64,000 nt of DNA. Source: Hypomyces perniciosus. Lineage: Eukaryota > Ascomycota > Sordariomycetes > Hypocreales > Hypocreaceae. This document shows, in pieces, positions 11,982-24,266 of this stretch. The position numbers and the translations under genes are program-made. Positions within the stretch are counted from its first letter, which is position 1; the number at the start of each line of letters is the position of its first letter. The notes beneath the pieces were generated by a model that did not search any database, was not told where the DNA came from, and saw nothing but the letters and a program-made list of their open reading frames with translations. The DNA lies in contig SPDT01000006.1 of the NCBI GenBank assembly GCA_008477525.1, forward strand, positions 3,933,501 through 3,997,500, written 5' to 3'.

Positions 11982-14900
11982 TATTAGCAGTAATCGTACT
12001 AATAGAATAATACCAAGCCATATGCCCATGTCCAGGGAAGTGAGGCGATTGGGCATTCGCTCTTCGGACCTATAGGGTATCAGACTGAAGCGCCTCTGCA
12101 ATGCAAAGATCCTTCAACGAACAAGGGCCCGTAATATCAAGCAACTTATTAAGACGCCCGGTCTAGACAGTGGATGAGGAATGAGAGAAATGAGAGAAAT
12201 GAGAGAGAAATGAGAGAGAAATGAGAGAAATGAGAGAGAAATGAGAGAGAAATGAGAGAGAAAAAAAAGTCGCTCATCTTGGCGTGCGGTCATCAACAGC
12301 CATTCGCTTCAACTTGTTGGGAAAGGTTTCGGTTCCCAGCCATGAGACCCTGATGCTTGGGCAGCAAAGCAAGAGACATGTGCGTCAGCGCACATATGTA
12401 AAAGTCCAGTTTTTATGACATGACATGACATTGCACGTGGGCACATGGCTGCGTGATCACGAGAGCAAGGCATTTTTTTTAGCGAGCCGCTGGTGGTGTC
12501 TCAGAGGAATTTTTTTATGCTTGAGAAATGGATGATGTGATGCTCGTCAAGGTGACGGTGAAGAGCAAGGTTGGGCGTTCTCGCGTGATCACCGAGCTGG
12601 GGGGGAAGGACGGGGGGTCATATACACTACGTCATAAGCTCCCAAAAATAGGAAACTCAAAAAAGACGACTCGGGAGTTTATCTGTATTACGATGGTCTC
12701 TTTTTTCTTTTCTCATTCTTGCTCGTATCAGTGGATGTTTTGTGATGTGATGGATGATGCGTTTCTCGGACGTGGCTTTGGGCTGCCTCTCGGGAACAAA
12801 AGCGGGTTTTAGCCACAGAAATACAGAGACATAGCCACGGCTCGGGCGGACATGCCGAGGACGACAGGGGGAGCGTGATGCAGACATGCAGAATATGCTG
12901 GGGACAAGGGCAGGGAACGGTGCAGCAGACAAGGTGCTCAGCTGCTCATGGGTTTTGCATTTTAGATTACTCGTAGTATTTTTTTTTAGTAATACTACTA
13001 ATAGTACTTTGTACTAGCAGCATTTCATCATCGTCGTTATTATCATCGTTGTACGAAGTACGAAGTATGTATGGAGTACGGAGTACTCGTACCTATGTTG
13101 CTATGCATGCATGTGGACTGACGGATGCATCTCACCAGCCACACCCAGACGCCGCAAACGGTCCTCGCCGATCCGCCACCCCTTCGGCCGTTTGCGTGGG
13201 GCCTTTTCTTATGCCGCTCCCGGGGCTTCCCAGCATCTTGGGTCGCCGCCGGCCGAACCTGTCGAGATTGGCGAGTGACCGAGATGTCACTTCCACGAGG
13301 TAGGGATTTATAGATTCATTTTGCCACTGGTGTCTTTTTCAGAGGCAGCCTACGAGCTTGATACTGCACCATTGGGCATCTACGGGCCACGTTTATATCC
13401 AACAATCGAGTTACAAGTGCCGAGACACAGCCATCAAAAGACGAGAAGCGTGCACCGGGCCTTTTACCTCCTAACATGCATAGGCGTTTGATATCTCGAG
13501 GCAATATCTGGATCATTGGATAGAAATGCCCCTCCCCTTGATTAGAAAAAAAAAAAAGTTTCCCAAGTGCCCGCTTGGAAACATGTCGCGGAGGGGAGGG
13601 GCGTTGAGACGGACTCGGGCGCACGCCCCCCGTTGATAAAGTTTACTTGCTTGCTTGCTTGACATTTCGCCTCATAATTTTTTAATTAATATCCGTTGGC
13701 AGTTTGACAGATATGAAATGTCGTCGTCATCCTGCGGCCTGACATCCAGCCCTCGGCCGAATAACTGGCCTGGGGTGAAAACCTTACTCTGCTGTCTCTT
13801 GACTCTCCGCGACGTAGCCAAGAGGCACTGGCTGCCTCAAAGTGACATCTCCGTGCGTGTCCGGCGCGCATTTTCCCTTTGTCAATGTCGTTGCTGTCAC
13901 CGTATCTTTGCATTAGTTAGTGGTATCCATGAAATTTCCTCACGATATGGAGTAGTCGTGTCGTCATTAGTTTGGGTTGCCGGCATATGAGCAGCGTCTG
14001 AGCCACAACCACTTTTGCTGGGTGCTATTTTTGGTATCTGGAAGTGTTTCTGTAGGGCTTGTGAAAGCTAGGAAGCCTACGGAGTAATGCTGTGGAGTCC
14101 ACGTTCGCCGGTACGTTTCGTACTTCGTACCCAAGGGCCGATTCCTGCCGACAGACCCCGCTTGACCCTTTTTGTGTTTGGCGCGTCAAGTGAATTGTTT
14201 CGTACCGGTACTTCGACCTCCTGACGGCTTGTTCGTATTCTCTAGCCACAGTTTGCAACAATTCATCCGCGTTCCTCTACCTACGGCGTAGAATTTGCAA
14301 AGGGGGCCGGACCAGAGAGGGAGAGAGAGACAAGTCGCTTTCATCGCTCCGCCCGCGGTCGTGGCGGCCCGCATGTGAAAGATTGGTAAGCCGGCTGGCT
14401 GCCAAACGCTGACAGCAAGGAGAATCATGACGCCGCTCATTGGTATGTTTGGCCTACATCATGGTCGAGGCCGGCGCACGTCGGTCGACCCCAAGGTCGC
14501 AGAAAGAGGCCAGATCAACGGGTCCATTTCATACCTCGATGTTAGATGCCTGGGGAAGAAGCAGCCACCCCCTTCGCTCGCGGAGCTCCGGGAAAAGGGC
14601 ATTGGAAACAGAAGTCCCCGTCAGGAAGCGCCTGAGGATAGACAGTGCATATGCTGCGACGAGAAGGCCGCTCTAACATCCTTTTAGGAGAGGCCCGTCA
14701 TTTATCAATCTCCACTGCTGCAACGGACACCCTCCCTTTTTGTTTCTGCTGACTGAACTTTGGTTATTGGCTTATTCGTAGTAGTCCTTTTTGCCTTTGG
14801 GTGCGCATTTACACGCTTTCGTGCAAAAGCACTCTGGCAAGTGTGATTGGCCAAAAGGCATAGCCAAAGGGCCAATCATGTCCGGTTTTGATAGTCTTTC

Positions 14901-17480
14901 TGTCGAACTCCACTAGGACAACCACTGGCTCTTGGCGGATCTGACCAATCAGCGGCTGTAAACGCCCTGACAACCTTTACAACAGACACACCTCAGCCCG
15001 CTGCCAGCCACTAACACCGTCCTTCTCCTCCTGTCTGGCATGAGGATGATGAATTGCACGGTTTGGTCATGTAGGCTCCCCCTCAACTAGAGTCACGACG
15101 TTTGGGAATGGACCCGCAGCGCTGGGACGCTACCATGGGATCCCTTGAACGGACTCAAAGGGCATTGCCCAACCATCGCCCAGGACTTATACATTGCTCT
15201 GGATCATGGGAGATTCGAGGCACAGCATTTCATTTCCGTACCAGGGGATTACCCGCTCCTAGACTCCTAGAGAAGGGACGGCTTCGGCTTCTCCCTAGAC
15301 TGGCTCCGTTCACATCCAGGAGTGTTGCCCCTGAATGGGATGGGGAGGGAGGAGGAGAAGGTTTGGCAGTTGGGTTGGACAATGCGGAGCAGCACGAATG
15401 GAATGGTTCACAGGATGCTTTCCCCCTCAAAATCGCTCATGGGGAGGGAATGCACACTCCTCGCCGAACCTCCTGCATACATAACTACAGCAGAACAGTT
15501 CCGAGTGCGGACTTGTCTCCTCCATCATGATCCACCGCGCAGATCGAGCGCAGGCTGCAATTGGTATGTTCGGATGCCGGCACATCCACCCGCCATGTCG
15601 ACACAACCCAATCCTACACTGTGACAAGAGAAGAGTCATATTTCGGACCCTGGACGTTGGCAGCAGTAGTGCTGTACCGTGCGTACGCGCGGCGTCGTTT
15701 GCATGCAAGTCATACAGCAGCTCCAGCGTCAACAATGCCTTCTCTCATCTTATTGATCAGACTGCAAGATGAGATGAAGAAAATGGCATTCTGTCCAACT
15801 GGCCATAATCTCCGTCGTGGGTTTCAGCTCGTTCCGCGGCTGACACTGTCCTTACTTAAGTAAGTATGTTTGCCGTAGGCTGGCGCCGGCTATCAACCTC
15901 GCACTCTTCTCCGGGGCAATATACTTCCCGTAAGCAAGAAAAAGAGACAGAGTGCGGAGGCATGCTACATACGGGGGAGACGTAGCCTGCATAAGCGGCA
16001 CAACCCTCACGCATCCTGATGACCAGCCATGGTGTTTGTTTGCCTGCCCAGGAGTCCAAAGGTTCCGTCCGGGTCTTACTTTGTTTTTGCATGAAACATC
16101 TGTTCCCCTCCCCCAACATTGTTGGAAGCATACGGAGTATCTAGAACCTGTTTTTTTTTGTTGAATGCAGTTGGTCTTCCATTAATGTGTGTGAGGGTGT
16201 GGGTGGATGGGTTTAAGGAGTCATGGCACTAGGCATGCACCGAAAGCAGGACATCATACGACACAACACAGCAAGTGTGTTTCGTCTATTGTATTGTACA
16301 AGGTGTAATGCTCTAAACGAGAATAGAAAAAAACTGTGGCACGACATATCGTCAAGAGAGATGCCTAGTAACACTACGGCCAAGCTTCTTTATCGGACAC
16401 GAGGTGGTTGTTCGACCAAGCGCCGAGCGGGTGTCTCGAGTTTGTCCGGTCACCCGCCGATTCTCATGTTTGCTGCTACGGAGTATGTACTATAAGAAAC
16501 TAGACTAGTGATAATGCGTACTTATCCTTCTCGGCGCCAAAGCGCTTACTCGGACTGGATCCACGGTACTATGGCTTCTTGGCTTGACCTTGATGTCTTG
16601 ATGCCTATGATCTCGTGATTCAGTTTCTTACACTGGTGATGTCGAGATGCATGGATCCTTCCATGCGCGCACGCCGTTTGCCTCTCCTTGTTGCCAGCCA
16701 CACGTGTTACAAGGACAGACAGTCCAAGTGCCACTCGTGTGTATGTACGAAAGCATCATTGTGCGTATTAGGTAGGCGTACTTCGCAGTGTGGATGAAAT
16801 GGACGAGAGCAGCCCGAAAACGCCTTGGTGGTACTGGTACTTGGCACCTCTGGCGGCGTGTGTGGCGCGGGCACTGCAGCTTTTCAGCTTGCTGCACACC
16901 CCCCCCCCCTTCTGCAGTTGTGAATGCCCTCCGTCCGTACATGCATTAGCACCAAGGCAGTTGAGTTGCACAGCCCAGGCGTGTGTACATACTCGTATGT
17001 ATGTATGTACGGGTACGTCCCATCGTTTTTGGTGGACACCCGGCCGGTCACTCGGACTGGTGTCGAAGACACAGAGCCCGAGGCAGTGTGATGGCGGCCC
17101 TAGCAGACCTGCATGCAGTTACAGTGGCACTTTGCAGCAGCAGTAGCGGTCGCTAGTTGGGTCCAACAGGGGCTTTTCGGCCGACGCCACGCAGCGGCGT
17201 CTACTCCATGCCTACGAAGTATTACTAGACCGATTACCTTATGCCTCCACGTACCTACGAGCAGGGCGGGGTGGTGTCTGGTACCCAATGGCCCATACCG
17301 GCCAGCGCAGACAAGGCGTACACTGTACTCCGTACTCGGTGGTCGCTGCTCGCCGGAGGCCCAAGGGCACTAGCAGTCCAAGGCGAAGAGGCGCAAAAAT
17401 CAACGTCTTCAGGTGCCAGACCTTGTAGACCTACCCTACCTGGTAGACCTGCTGCTAGTTTATATCTCCCCGCCCACACC
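11982..17480. other. 5.5-kb gene-poor stretch
   Basis: No gene can be supported. Open frames are at most 142 codons, overlap on both strands and match nothing I recognise. Exact TACGGAGTA motifs occur at 13077-13085, 14078-14086, 16131-16139, 16477-16485 and 17326-17334. A promoter-like zone at 14846-14949 has three CCAAT boxes (14846-14850 on the minus strand; 14872-14876 and 14945-14949 on the plus), but the 142-codon frame after it (15102-15530) does not look convincingly coding. The end of the stretch becomes pyrimidine-rich and is probably the promoter of the gene at 17771. Confidence 0.5.
12179..12262. repeat. ATGAGAGAA / ATGAGAGAGAA minisatellite
   Basis: About eight units of 9 or 11 bp alternate irregularly, differing by one GA dinucleotide, and end in an A8 run. 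It lies about 200 bp after the alcohol oxidase stop codon, probably in or just beyond the 3' UTR, and is purine-only on the + strand except for the T of each ATG. Confidence 0.85.
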
Positions 17481-17770
17481 CGCCATGTGTCCTACCCTCT
17501 TCGTTCTCTCTCCTCTTCACGACTCACTCGTCCGCCATTCTCTTCTTCCCTAGGTTTCGGCAGCTCAGCAGGTGATCCTCTAACCATTCGCCAAATATAT
17601 TCCCCTGCTCGGCACCGTCTCCTGGTTTCTTCTTTTTTCTTTGCTCTGTCCTTTGTGTGTGTGTGTCTTCGTCCTCCCCCTCGGCCTGTTTCAAAGTCTG
17701 TGCGCTGCGCGACCACCCCCCGCCATATTTAGTATTTCGATTCGATCGCCAGATAAAACCGATCTCGAAA

Positions 17771-18787
17771 ATGCCGGTCCAACTGCTGCCGGCTTCGGCT
17801 GCCGCTTTCGCCCCGAGGGCTTCGTCCGTCAATGTTGTTCTAGGTTCCAAGGTCGAGCCGTGGCTTACACAGACGCTTAAGCGCATCAACCGGGTAAAGC
17901 GCCCTCTCAACAGCGTCCCCCAGCACCAGCGATGCCTTACCGAGACTCTGTCGTCACCAAATGCCATCTGGACGCTCGCCTCTTTGATGCTGCCGAAGCT
18001 TCCCCAAGCGGAAATGCCCGAGGATCCGCTCCAGAACCTGTTTAGCTACCAAGTCGTCCACGTCGAGGCATACATCGTCCACGTTGATATGGTCCTGCGC
18101 AGCGAGGTGGCTTATAAGCTCACCTCGGAAACCATTGACGCTCTCGTCGAGTACCACAAGGAGATCCACTGCGTCGACGCAAAGGCCAACACCTACGACT
18201 GGTCCGAGAAGGAGCAGCAGTGCAAGAAGCTGCATGAAGACTTCGTCCAAGCCATCAACAAGTACGTCTTCCGCACGCACGTTTCCGCACTGGAAGGTCT
18301 TGAAGAGGAGGGCGCTGGAGAACTGTTGTGTGGAAAGAGCGAGGAGGTCAAGATCAGCCTCATGAACCTGATGAAGCCTTTGCTGCCTCCGCCACCGCGC
18401 GTTGTCGATGTCATCCGACAGCCACCCTTGCTGCCCAGCTCCCCTGTCATCACCATGTGGTCGCAGCAGCCCACTCCTCCCCACATTATGCCTGCTGCCG
18501 TGGAGCCCTGGCACGTCCTGCCCTCGAGTCCGAGCGTTACGTCTTCCTGCGACTCAAACACCCCTATCTGGGCCGGCATGGGCATGAGCGAAGTCCAACT
18601 GCCTTCTCCGACTCCGTCTTTCAGCCAGCCGCAATCGACCGCCGAGTTCTTCTTCAGCTCTCCGCCGGTCATGGCACCCATTCCGACTCTGCCTTTACCG
18701 AGTATGTTGGCTCATTCGCAATGCGGGGTCGGCGTAGGAATGGGTTTCGATTGGGATCGCTACCAGGAGTATGCGACGATAATTTGA
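17771..18787 (+). CDS. Hypothetical protein with Pro/Ser-rich C-terminal half
   Basis: This is a single-exon gene of 338 aa; I do not recognise the family. I chose the ATG at 17771 (context CGAAAATGC) over upstream in-frame codons because translated sequence before it looks like C/T-rich leader. Residues about 1-200 look folded and mostly helical, with acidic and Gln-rich stretches and no membrane segment. Residues about 205-330 are Pro/Ser-rich, begin with four consecutive prolines and are low complexity. There is no signal peptide. The third codon position is strongly C/G-biased and the opposite strand has only weaker frames, which supports coding. It stands alone, more than 2 kb from its neighbours, behind a C/T-rich leader, as is common for regulatory genes. 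Function is unknown. Confidence 0.72.
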   Translation: MPVQLLPASAAAFAPRASSVNVVLGSKVEPWLTQTLKRINRVKRPLNSVPQHQRCLTETLSSPNAIWTLASLMLPKLPQAEMPEDPLQNLFSYQVVHVEAYIVHVDMVLRSEVAYKLTSETIDALVEYHKEIHCVDAKANTYDWSEKEQQCKKLHEDFVQAINKYVFRTHVSALEGLEEEGAGELLCGKSEEVKISLMNLMKPLLPPPPRVVDVIRQPPLLPSSPVITMWSQQPTPPHIMPAAVEPWHVLPSSPSVTSSCDSNTPIWAGMGMSEVQLPSPTPSFSQPQSTAEFFFSSPPVMAPIPTLPLPSMLAHSQCGVGVGMGFDWDRYQEYATII

Positions 18788-21030
18788 AAGGCAGCGACCG
18801 TCAAGGGGACTAGCTACCCTGTGGTACCGACTTCTTAATACTGCCTCGCCACCGGCAAGCGTTTTTCCGGACCAAAAAGTTCAAAGTCTTCAGTCTTCGC
18901 AGGGGCATAGAAACATCATCCAAGGGGGCATATTGGCGTTTTGTTGCATCAGGAACGGAGTTCGAATACCTCAACCAAACATCCACTCTTCTCAGGAAAT
19001 ACCCTTAATCATTTCCTTATTTTCTTTTTTCTTCTCCTTTGCGTTTTCCTCTTTATCGGCAACACAGCAAGCGTGCACGGTTTCGAGTCTTGTCCTTTTT
19101 CAAATCCGGGAATCCTCTCCATCCGTCGTACCACAGCCGCTAGCTCGGCCTCTTTTTGGGTTATTCTTTCTTCCATTATACCACCAATATGGCTGGATCC
19201 GAGGCGGGCAATCTGAATGCATTTTCAACCTGGCAGGGACTCTTTCGACATCTATACCAGCAGCTTGCGACTTTCCTTACCTTTCTTTTCTTTTTCTGGT
19301 CCTGTTGGGTTAAAGATAAGAGGAATATGCAGCAATGCACGACACTCGGCTCGGTCCGAGATACCGCCTATGGATTCTCAATTCTCTACCTTTCTTTCTT
19401 CTTCTCTTCTTCTCTGCCTCTTTCATGATGCCGTAAGGAGAGATTTTTTTTTTGGAAGATACCCCTATTCGGACTACGGTCCGGAGGTGCCGCCTCGGCG
19501 TTCACTTCACTTCTTCCCTTGTTCCTGTTTTGCGAAATGATTTCTAACGAAAGTTTTGACGACGTGATGAATGAACCATTAACGAATAATGAGCACACGA
19601 TACGACTTCACAAATAGAGAGCTTGGGTTCTTTGGCTAGATGCTGAGACATGACTACTCTTCGAAAGCCTATCGGAAACTCTTTACCACTCAACGGTTTA
19701 TTCAGCTCAAATCAACGTTCCAACATTAACAAACTGGATCCAAACTGGTTTTTTTTTGGGCCCACGCTGTTTCTTGGGACGCCGTCAAACGAACAAAACA
19801 CATCATTGCGTAATTGCAGGCATGGTATCAAAATATCTGGAATATTTTGGACCCATGCAAACACTGGCTGTCAGCAGGAACACTACTTCTGCGATCCACC
19901 GGCAAGTCCGCGGGTCTGCTGATAAACGAAAAGGTGAAGTTGGTGCTGGAGCTCAGCAACTGTGTTGGCTCTCATGTCCTGTCTCTGCTGCGCAGAGACT
20001 GACGCGAGGTCTCTTCCATCTGACCGTTTCGCCTTGAGTTATTCCCGCCACAGCAAATGAGACTGCTCTACCATACATCCCGAACTCCCACCAGAGGTAT
20101 AGGGGTACGGCACGCCGAGGAGCCCGACCGAATCAGGTTCCGAGCTGTCCTGCTAGACAGGCTAGCTCGTGAGCGGAGGAGATTGTGGCGAGGAGGGGTT
20201 GTCGCTTCACCCATACTATTCTGGTGAGTGTATCAAGTAACGGGATAGGGTGGGAAAACTCAAGGCGATACATTTTGTAGCCCATCTCTCTACAACACCA
20301 CTTCCACTTCTGGATGATCCCCTGGGCAGCCTGGATCTGCCCACGGGTGTTCGGGAGCAGTCGTGGAGCGATCGCAAGTGGGTTGGCGGGCAAGTCTTTG
20401 TTGCTGTGCAACATCGACTCCGGCAACCCCGGGGTCTTCTGCATTGGACAGGAGACGCTTGTGAGACGCTTCAGAGATGCTGGATATCATCGTGTGCGAA
20501 AAAAAAATGAACAAAAAAAATAAAAACCTGGGCTCTTCGCCCTGGCGGCGGAGAAGCTTTCGCACACAAGGACAAGCGCACTGCTGGAAGGGGTCCCTGC
20601 TCGTTGTCTCTTGTCATTAGCAGTAGTTAGCTACTAGGTAGTTAAATAGGAACATGAAATATTGTTCAAACTAGTCTTGACTCTGTCCCCTAGCTGTTGT
20701 GATGTCTCGTAAACCCTCACACTATTACCAGTCGCTGACGCTGTAATCTACACCTTGTGACAGAGTCAAGTCTATCTACTTGCTTCCTCCATTGTGATGA
20801 CCCGGGAATGACTATATTTAGATACTTCAGCTGCCTCACATAACTCTTGATTAGGGTATAGGATACTTTGATCGCATCGGTAGAAATGCAATATTTCCTC
20901 ATATGTAATTTACAATACATTAAATCATGCCCAACAATGAATAGGCCATGACATTCAGGTTTTCCTGGTCACATAACCATCATGCAATCGTAATTCAAGG
21001 CCTCGCCGTTCCGACTATATAGTCGTTAAT
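18788..21030. other. Intergenic stretch, T-rich then unremarkable
   Basis: It separates the 3' ends of the hypothetical gene and the catalase gene. 19000-19440 is C/T-rich with TTTTC runs. A 79-codon frame with one hydrophobic segment (19189-19428) and overlapping frames at 20133-20565 on both strands were examined and not accepted. No RNA gene is seen. Confidence 0.45.
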
Positions 21031-22579
21031 TTACTTGACGAGCTTCTCGGTTTGCTCCTTGATGGAGTTGCCCAATGTAGCATCCACGCGCGAGAACATA
21101 TCATATGTCCGGTTACGAGCGTCCTGGTGAGCACCAGCCAGGTGTCCCGCAACGTTTCCAATGAAGTTTTCTTGCTGACCAGGGGTACGGCCTAGAACAT
21201 CCCAAAGTCCCTTGGCCTGGACGAAGTCGTCGTCGTCGACCTCCTGGAATAGGGCATGAACAGCAGCACCACTCCACTTTTCGTGAGTGACTGTGGGTTT
21301 GATGGGCTTGTAAGTCAGCTGCCTGTAGGAGCTGGGGTAGTTTGGGTTTGCTCCATAGTTTCCGTTGATGGCCATGGCACCGTCACGCTGGAAGGGATTG
21401 AATGCTCTGAGAGGGCAATTGACGGGGATTTGCTGATAGTTGACGCCAAGGCGGTGGCGATGGGTATCGGGGTAGGAGAAGAGACGCGACTGAAGAACGG
21501 GGTCGATGGATGGCTCGACACCAGGGACCATATGGGAAGGAGAAAAGGCAGCCTGCTCAATCTCGGCAAAGTAGTTCTCAACGTTCTTGTTGAGGGTGAG
21601 TTTGCCGACGGGTCGCAGGGGAACCTCCTTTTGCGGCCAGACCTTGGTCAGGTCGAAGACGTTCCATTTGAACTTCTCAGCCTGCTCAGCGGTGAGGACC
21701 TGGACGTAGACAGTCCATGTTGGATAGTCACCCTTCTGGATAGCCTCGAACAGATCTTGGGTGTGCCAATCAGGATTCTCGGAGGCCATCTTGGTTGCCT
21801 CCTCATTGGTAAAGGTCTTGTTGCCTTGATCAGTCTTGAGATGGACCTGAGTGTAAACGAACGAGCCGTCAGGCTTTGTCCACTTGTAGGTGTGGCCGGA
21901 GTATCCATTCATGTGTCTATACGAATAGGGGGTGCCTCGGTCGGAGAAGAGGTGCATGACTTGGTGGATGGCTTCCTGGTGGGTGGACAGGTAGTCCCAG
22001 AACATTGTGGCATCCTTGAGGTTGGTCTGAGGGTTTCGCTTCTGGGTGTGGATGAAGAGAGGAAACTTGGTGGGATCACGGAGGAAGAAGATAGGGGTGT
22101 TGTTGTAAACCCAGTCCCAGTTGCCCTCCTCAGTGTAGAACTTGACGGAAAAGCCACGGGGATCACGAGCACTATCGGCGGAGCCCTTCTCACCACCGAC
22201 GGTGGAGAAGCGGACTACACAGTTGGTCTTCTTACCAACAGCGTCAAACATGTTGATAGAGGTGAGGTCGGTGACATCGTGTGTGACTTCGAAGACACCA
22301 TAGGCACCGGCACCTTTGGCATGGACGACACGCTCGGGGATACGCTCACCTGGATATAGTATGTTAACAGAATGCCATATCAAACAAGTAGGAGGTGGGA
22401 GACATACGATCGAAATGGGCGAGGGTATCGATCAGATGGAAGTCCTGGAGCAGCAGAGGTCCCATGGGACCAGGGCGCTGCCAGCCCTCAGGGTTGTCGA
22501 CGGGAGCGCCATTGGAGGTGGTGTAGACTGGCTTGTCGTTGTACCTAAAGGTGGATGCGGGGGTATCGCTGGCAGCCAT
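21031..22579 (-). CDS. Catalase, small-subunit haem type
   Basis: It converts H2O2 to water and oxygen. Exons on the minus strand are 22579-22408 and 22349-21031, giving 496 aa, the usual length for clade 3 small-subunit catalases; large-subunit secreted fungal catalases exceed 700 aa. The distal haem His is in ERVVHAKGAGAYG (His67). The Asn-containing segment is in NNTPIFFLRDPTKFP, and the haem-ligating Tyr lies in RLFSYPDTHRHRLG. There is no signal peptide. The C-terminus ends EKLVK and lacks a recognisable PTS1 tripeptide, although this clade is often peroxisomal. The single phase-1 intron splits the Arg codon of FDRERIPERV. The promoter side (22580-24266) is shared only with non-coding DNA. 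Confidence 0.95.
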
Positions 22580-24266
22580 TGTGACAGATGATGAGGTTTC
22601 GGTGTCGAACAGACCTGGAGGAGGAGTGGCAGAGAGCTCCTTTTATATGTGTCTTGGGGGCTGAAAGGAGGGGGGGGGGGTTGAGTGTGTGGCGAAGGAT
22701 GAACGAGGTTGAGGGCAAAGAAAGACAAAAAGAAGAAAAAAACATAGATCCGTGTAGGTCAATTGGGCAGGCAAGCTCAAGGATGGGGTTCCTGCCATGC
22801 ATGATGACAAACTTGGCAGTTGATACGACAATCATGGTTCTTCCGCTTTGGGACGTCTTTCTCTGCCTGTCTGCTGTTACACGAATGACGAAGTACATAC
22901 TATGAGACTAGCCTAGACAAGATACTCTTGCGACTTTTCGAATACTAATATCCTCCTCCTTGCTTCAGTGACATCAGCCCTTTGACCGCACGTTCCGGCA
23001 TTCGATCCCCCTTGCAATGCCGAGCAGGGGGGTGTTGGGCAAGGACCAATTAGCGGCCACGTATTTCCATGCCGGCCGGTATGCGGAGTATTAGTACTGC
23101 ACTCGTATGTATTACTCTACTTCGTGCTCCGTAGGGCAAACGGGGATGGAATTGTCTACTACTACATACTACTACTACACGGAGTAAAGGACTCCGTACG
23201 AGCAGTTTAATCCGTCTTTCCACTATTAGACCAATGGGATTACGCGCGCCGCGTCTTATTAGTGTCGGAACGACCTCCACGCGTGGTCACCTGCTGCCAT
23301 CTTCGGTGTGGCAGCGGGGCGTTTCTTCCAACCTCCGGACCTCCGGGTCTTATGCCGAGTCCACTCCACACTATCGACTGGAACCCCCGGAGAATGGATG
23401 ATGATTCCATGTTTGCAGACAACAAAAGTATCATTTGAGGCTTCTCTTCGCTGTAGTGAATATCTACTTTATGTATCCTCTGTCATGATTGTATCCGCCG
23501 AAGTCGGCCTCTCTCTTAGATGTGCCGTCGAGCCTCCATGAGAACATCTTTGCCTCTATGGTTGGTATCCATAAGCAGGTACCAATTCACGTTTCTGTGT
23601 TTTGCTTTCCATTTGTCTATCGCGCCATTTGAACGTTTAGAGTCTTAACTCATGAACAACACTATGTGGGTTTCCACACGATAATGACGTCTTCTCTGTA
23701 TAAATAGACTCGGCCGTTTTTCGGATATAGCTTGACTTGGACAATGCGAAAAAGACAAACGGTGCGGGTTTTCATAGCTTCCTGTGACATAAGCTACCGT
23801 GATGACGTATCTGATACCTGTCGGATCTCCTATCCAACTCTGTCGGATCTCCTATCCAACTCTGTCGGACCTCCTATCCAACTCTGTCGGATCTCCTATC
23901 CAACTCTGTCGGATCTCCTATCCAACTCTGTCGGATCTCCTATCCAACTCTGTCGGTCTTGGACAAGGCTGCTGTCGAGAAGCATATTCAGGATATTTGC
24001 ATCCTACATTAAAACGATCGCATTATTCATACTTCAACACCGCGCCAAGTGCTTCCTTCTCCCATAGACAACCCTTTCGCATTACATCAATCCCAGAGTC
24101 TCTACGACTCCATCTCCCAGGACGCCAATTCACTGTATATCCTCCTCTCAGCCCCTTCACACCGCTGTCTACCCAGATGCAACGGATTCGTGAGGTTCTG
24201 TTATCGTCATATCGTTGTTGTACATGTTCTTACCAAAAGGTTAAAGTCGATTCCCTCTTGTAGAGC
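22580..24266. other. Intergenic stretch: catalase promoter and ARL1 3' flank
   Basis: No gene was found. It contains a G11 run near 22670, TACGGAGTA-like variants at about 23082 and 23178-23198, and the 22-bp tandem array at 23821-23952. Frames running through that array are repeat artefacts because 22 is not a multiple of three. Confidence 0.55.
23821..23952. repeat. Six tandem copies of a 22-bp unit
   Basis: Units start at 23821, 23843, 23865, 23887, 23909 and 23931, each beginning TCGGATCTCCTATCC. They are identical apart from one T-to-C change in the third unit. A partial TCGG follows. Near-identity suggests recent expansion. The array is non-coding because the unit length shifts the frame. 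Confidence 0.95.

Noticed and set aside
15102..15530. A 142-codon + strand frame after three CCAAT boxes
   Set aside because: Composition is erratic, rich in Arg, Gly, His and Pro, with no domain and no splice continuation. Promoter words alone do not support a gene.
18950..18975. GAGTTCGAATACCTC resembling a tRNA B box
   Set aside because: No A box, acceptor stem or cloverleaf pairing could be made around it.
19189..19428. A 79-codon frame with one hydrophobic segment
   Set aside because: The hydrophobic run comes from a T-rich tract, and the tail is Ser/Phe low complexity. Nothing supports translation.
20133..20565. Overlapping open frames on both strands
   Set aside because: Two or more frames are open at once, none recognisable, none with splice sites leading on.
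21256..22359. A 367-codon open frame on the + strand antisense to catalase
   Set aside because: It is a codon-bias shadow: the minus strand encodes a complete, conserved catalase, and the + frame matches nothing and has no plausible composition.
9489..22579. Alcohol oxidase plus catalase as a secondary-metabolism or degradation cluster
   Set aside because: The genes are 9 kb apart with one unrelated unknown gene between them and no synthase, transporter or regulator nearby.
23732..24263. Frames with a repeating ISYPTLSDLLSNS-type peptide
   Set aside because: They arise from the 22-bp tandem array. The unit is not a multiple of three, so each copy is read in a new frame.
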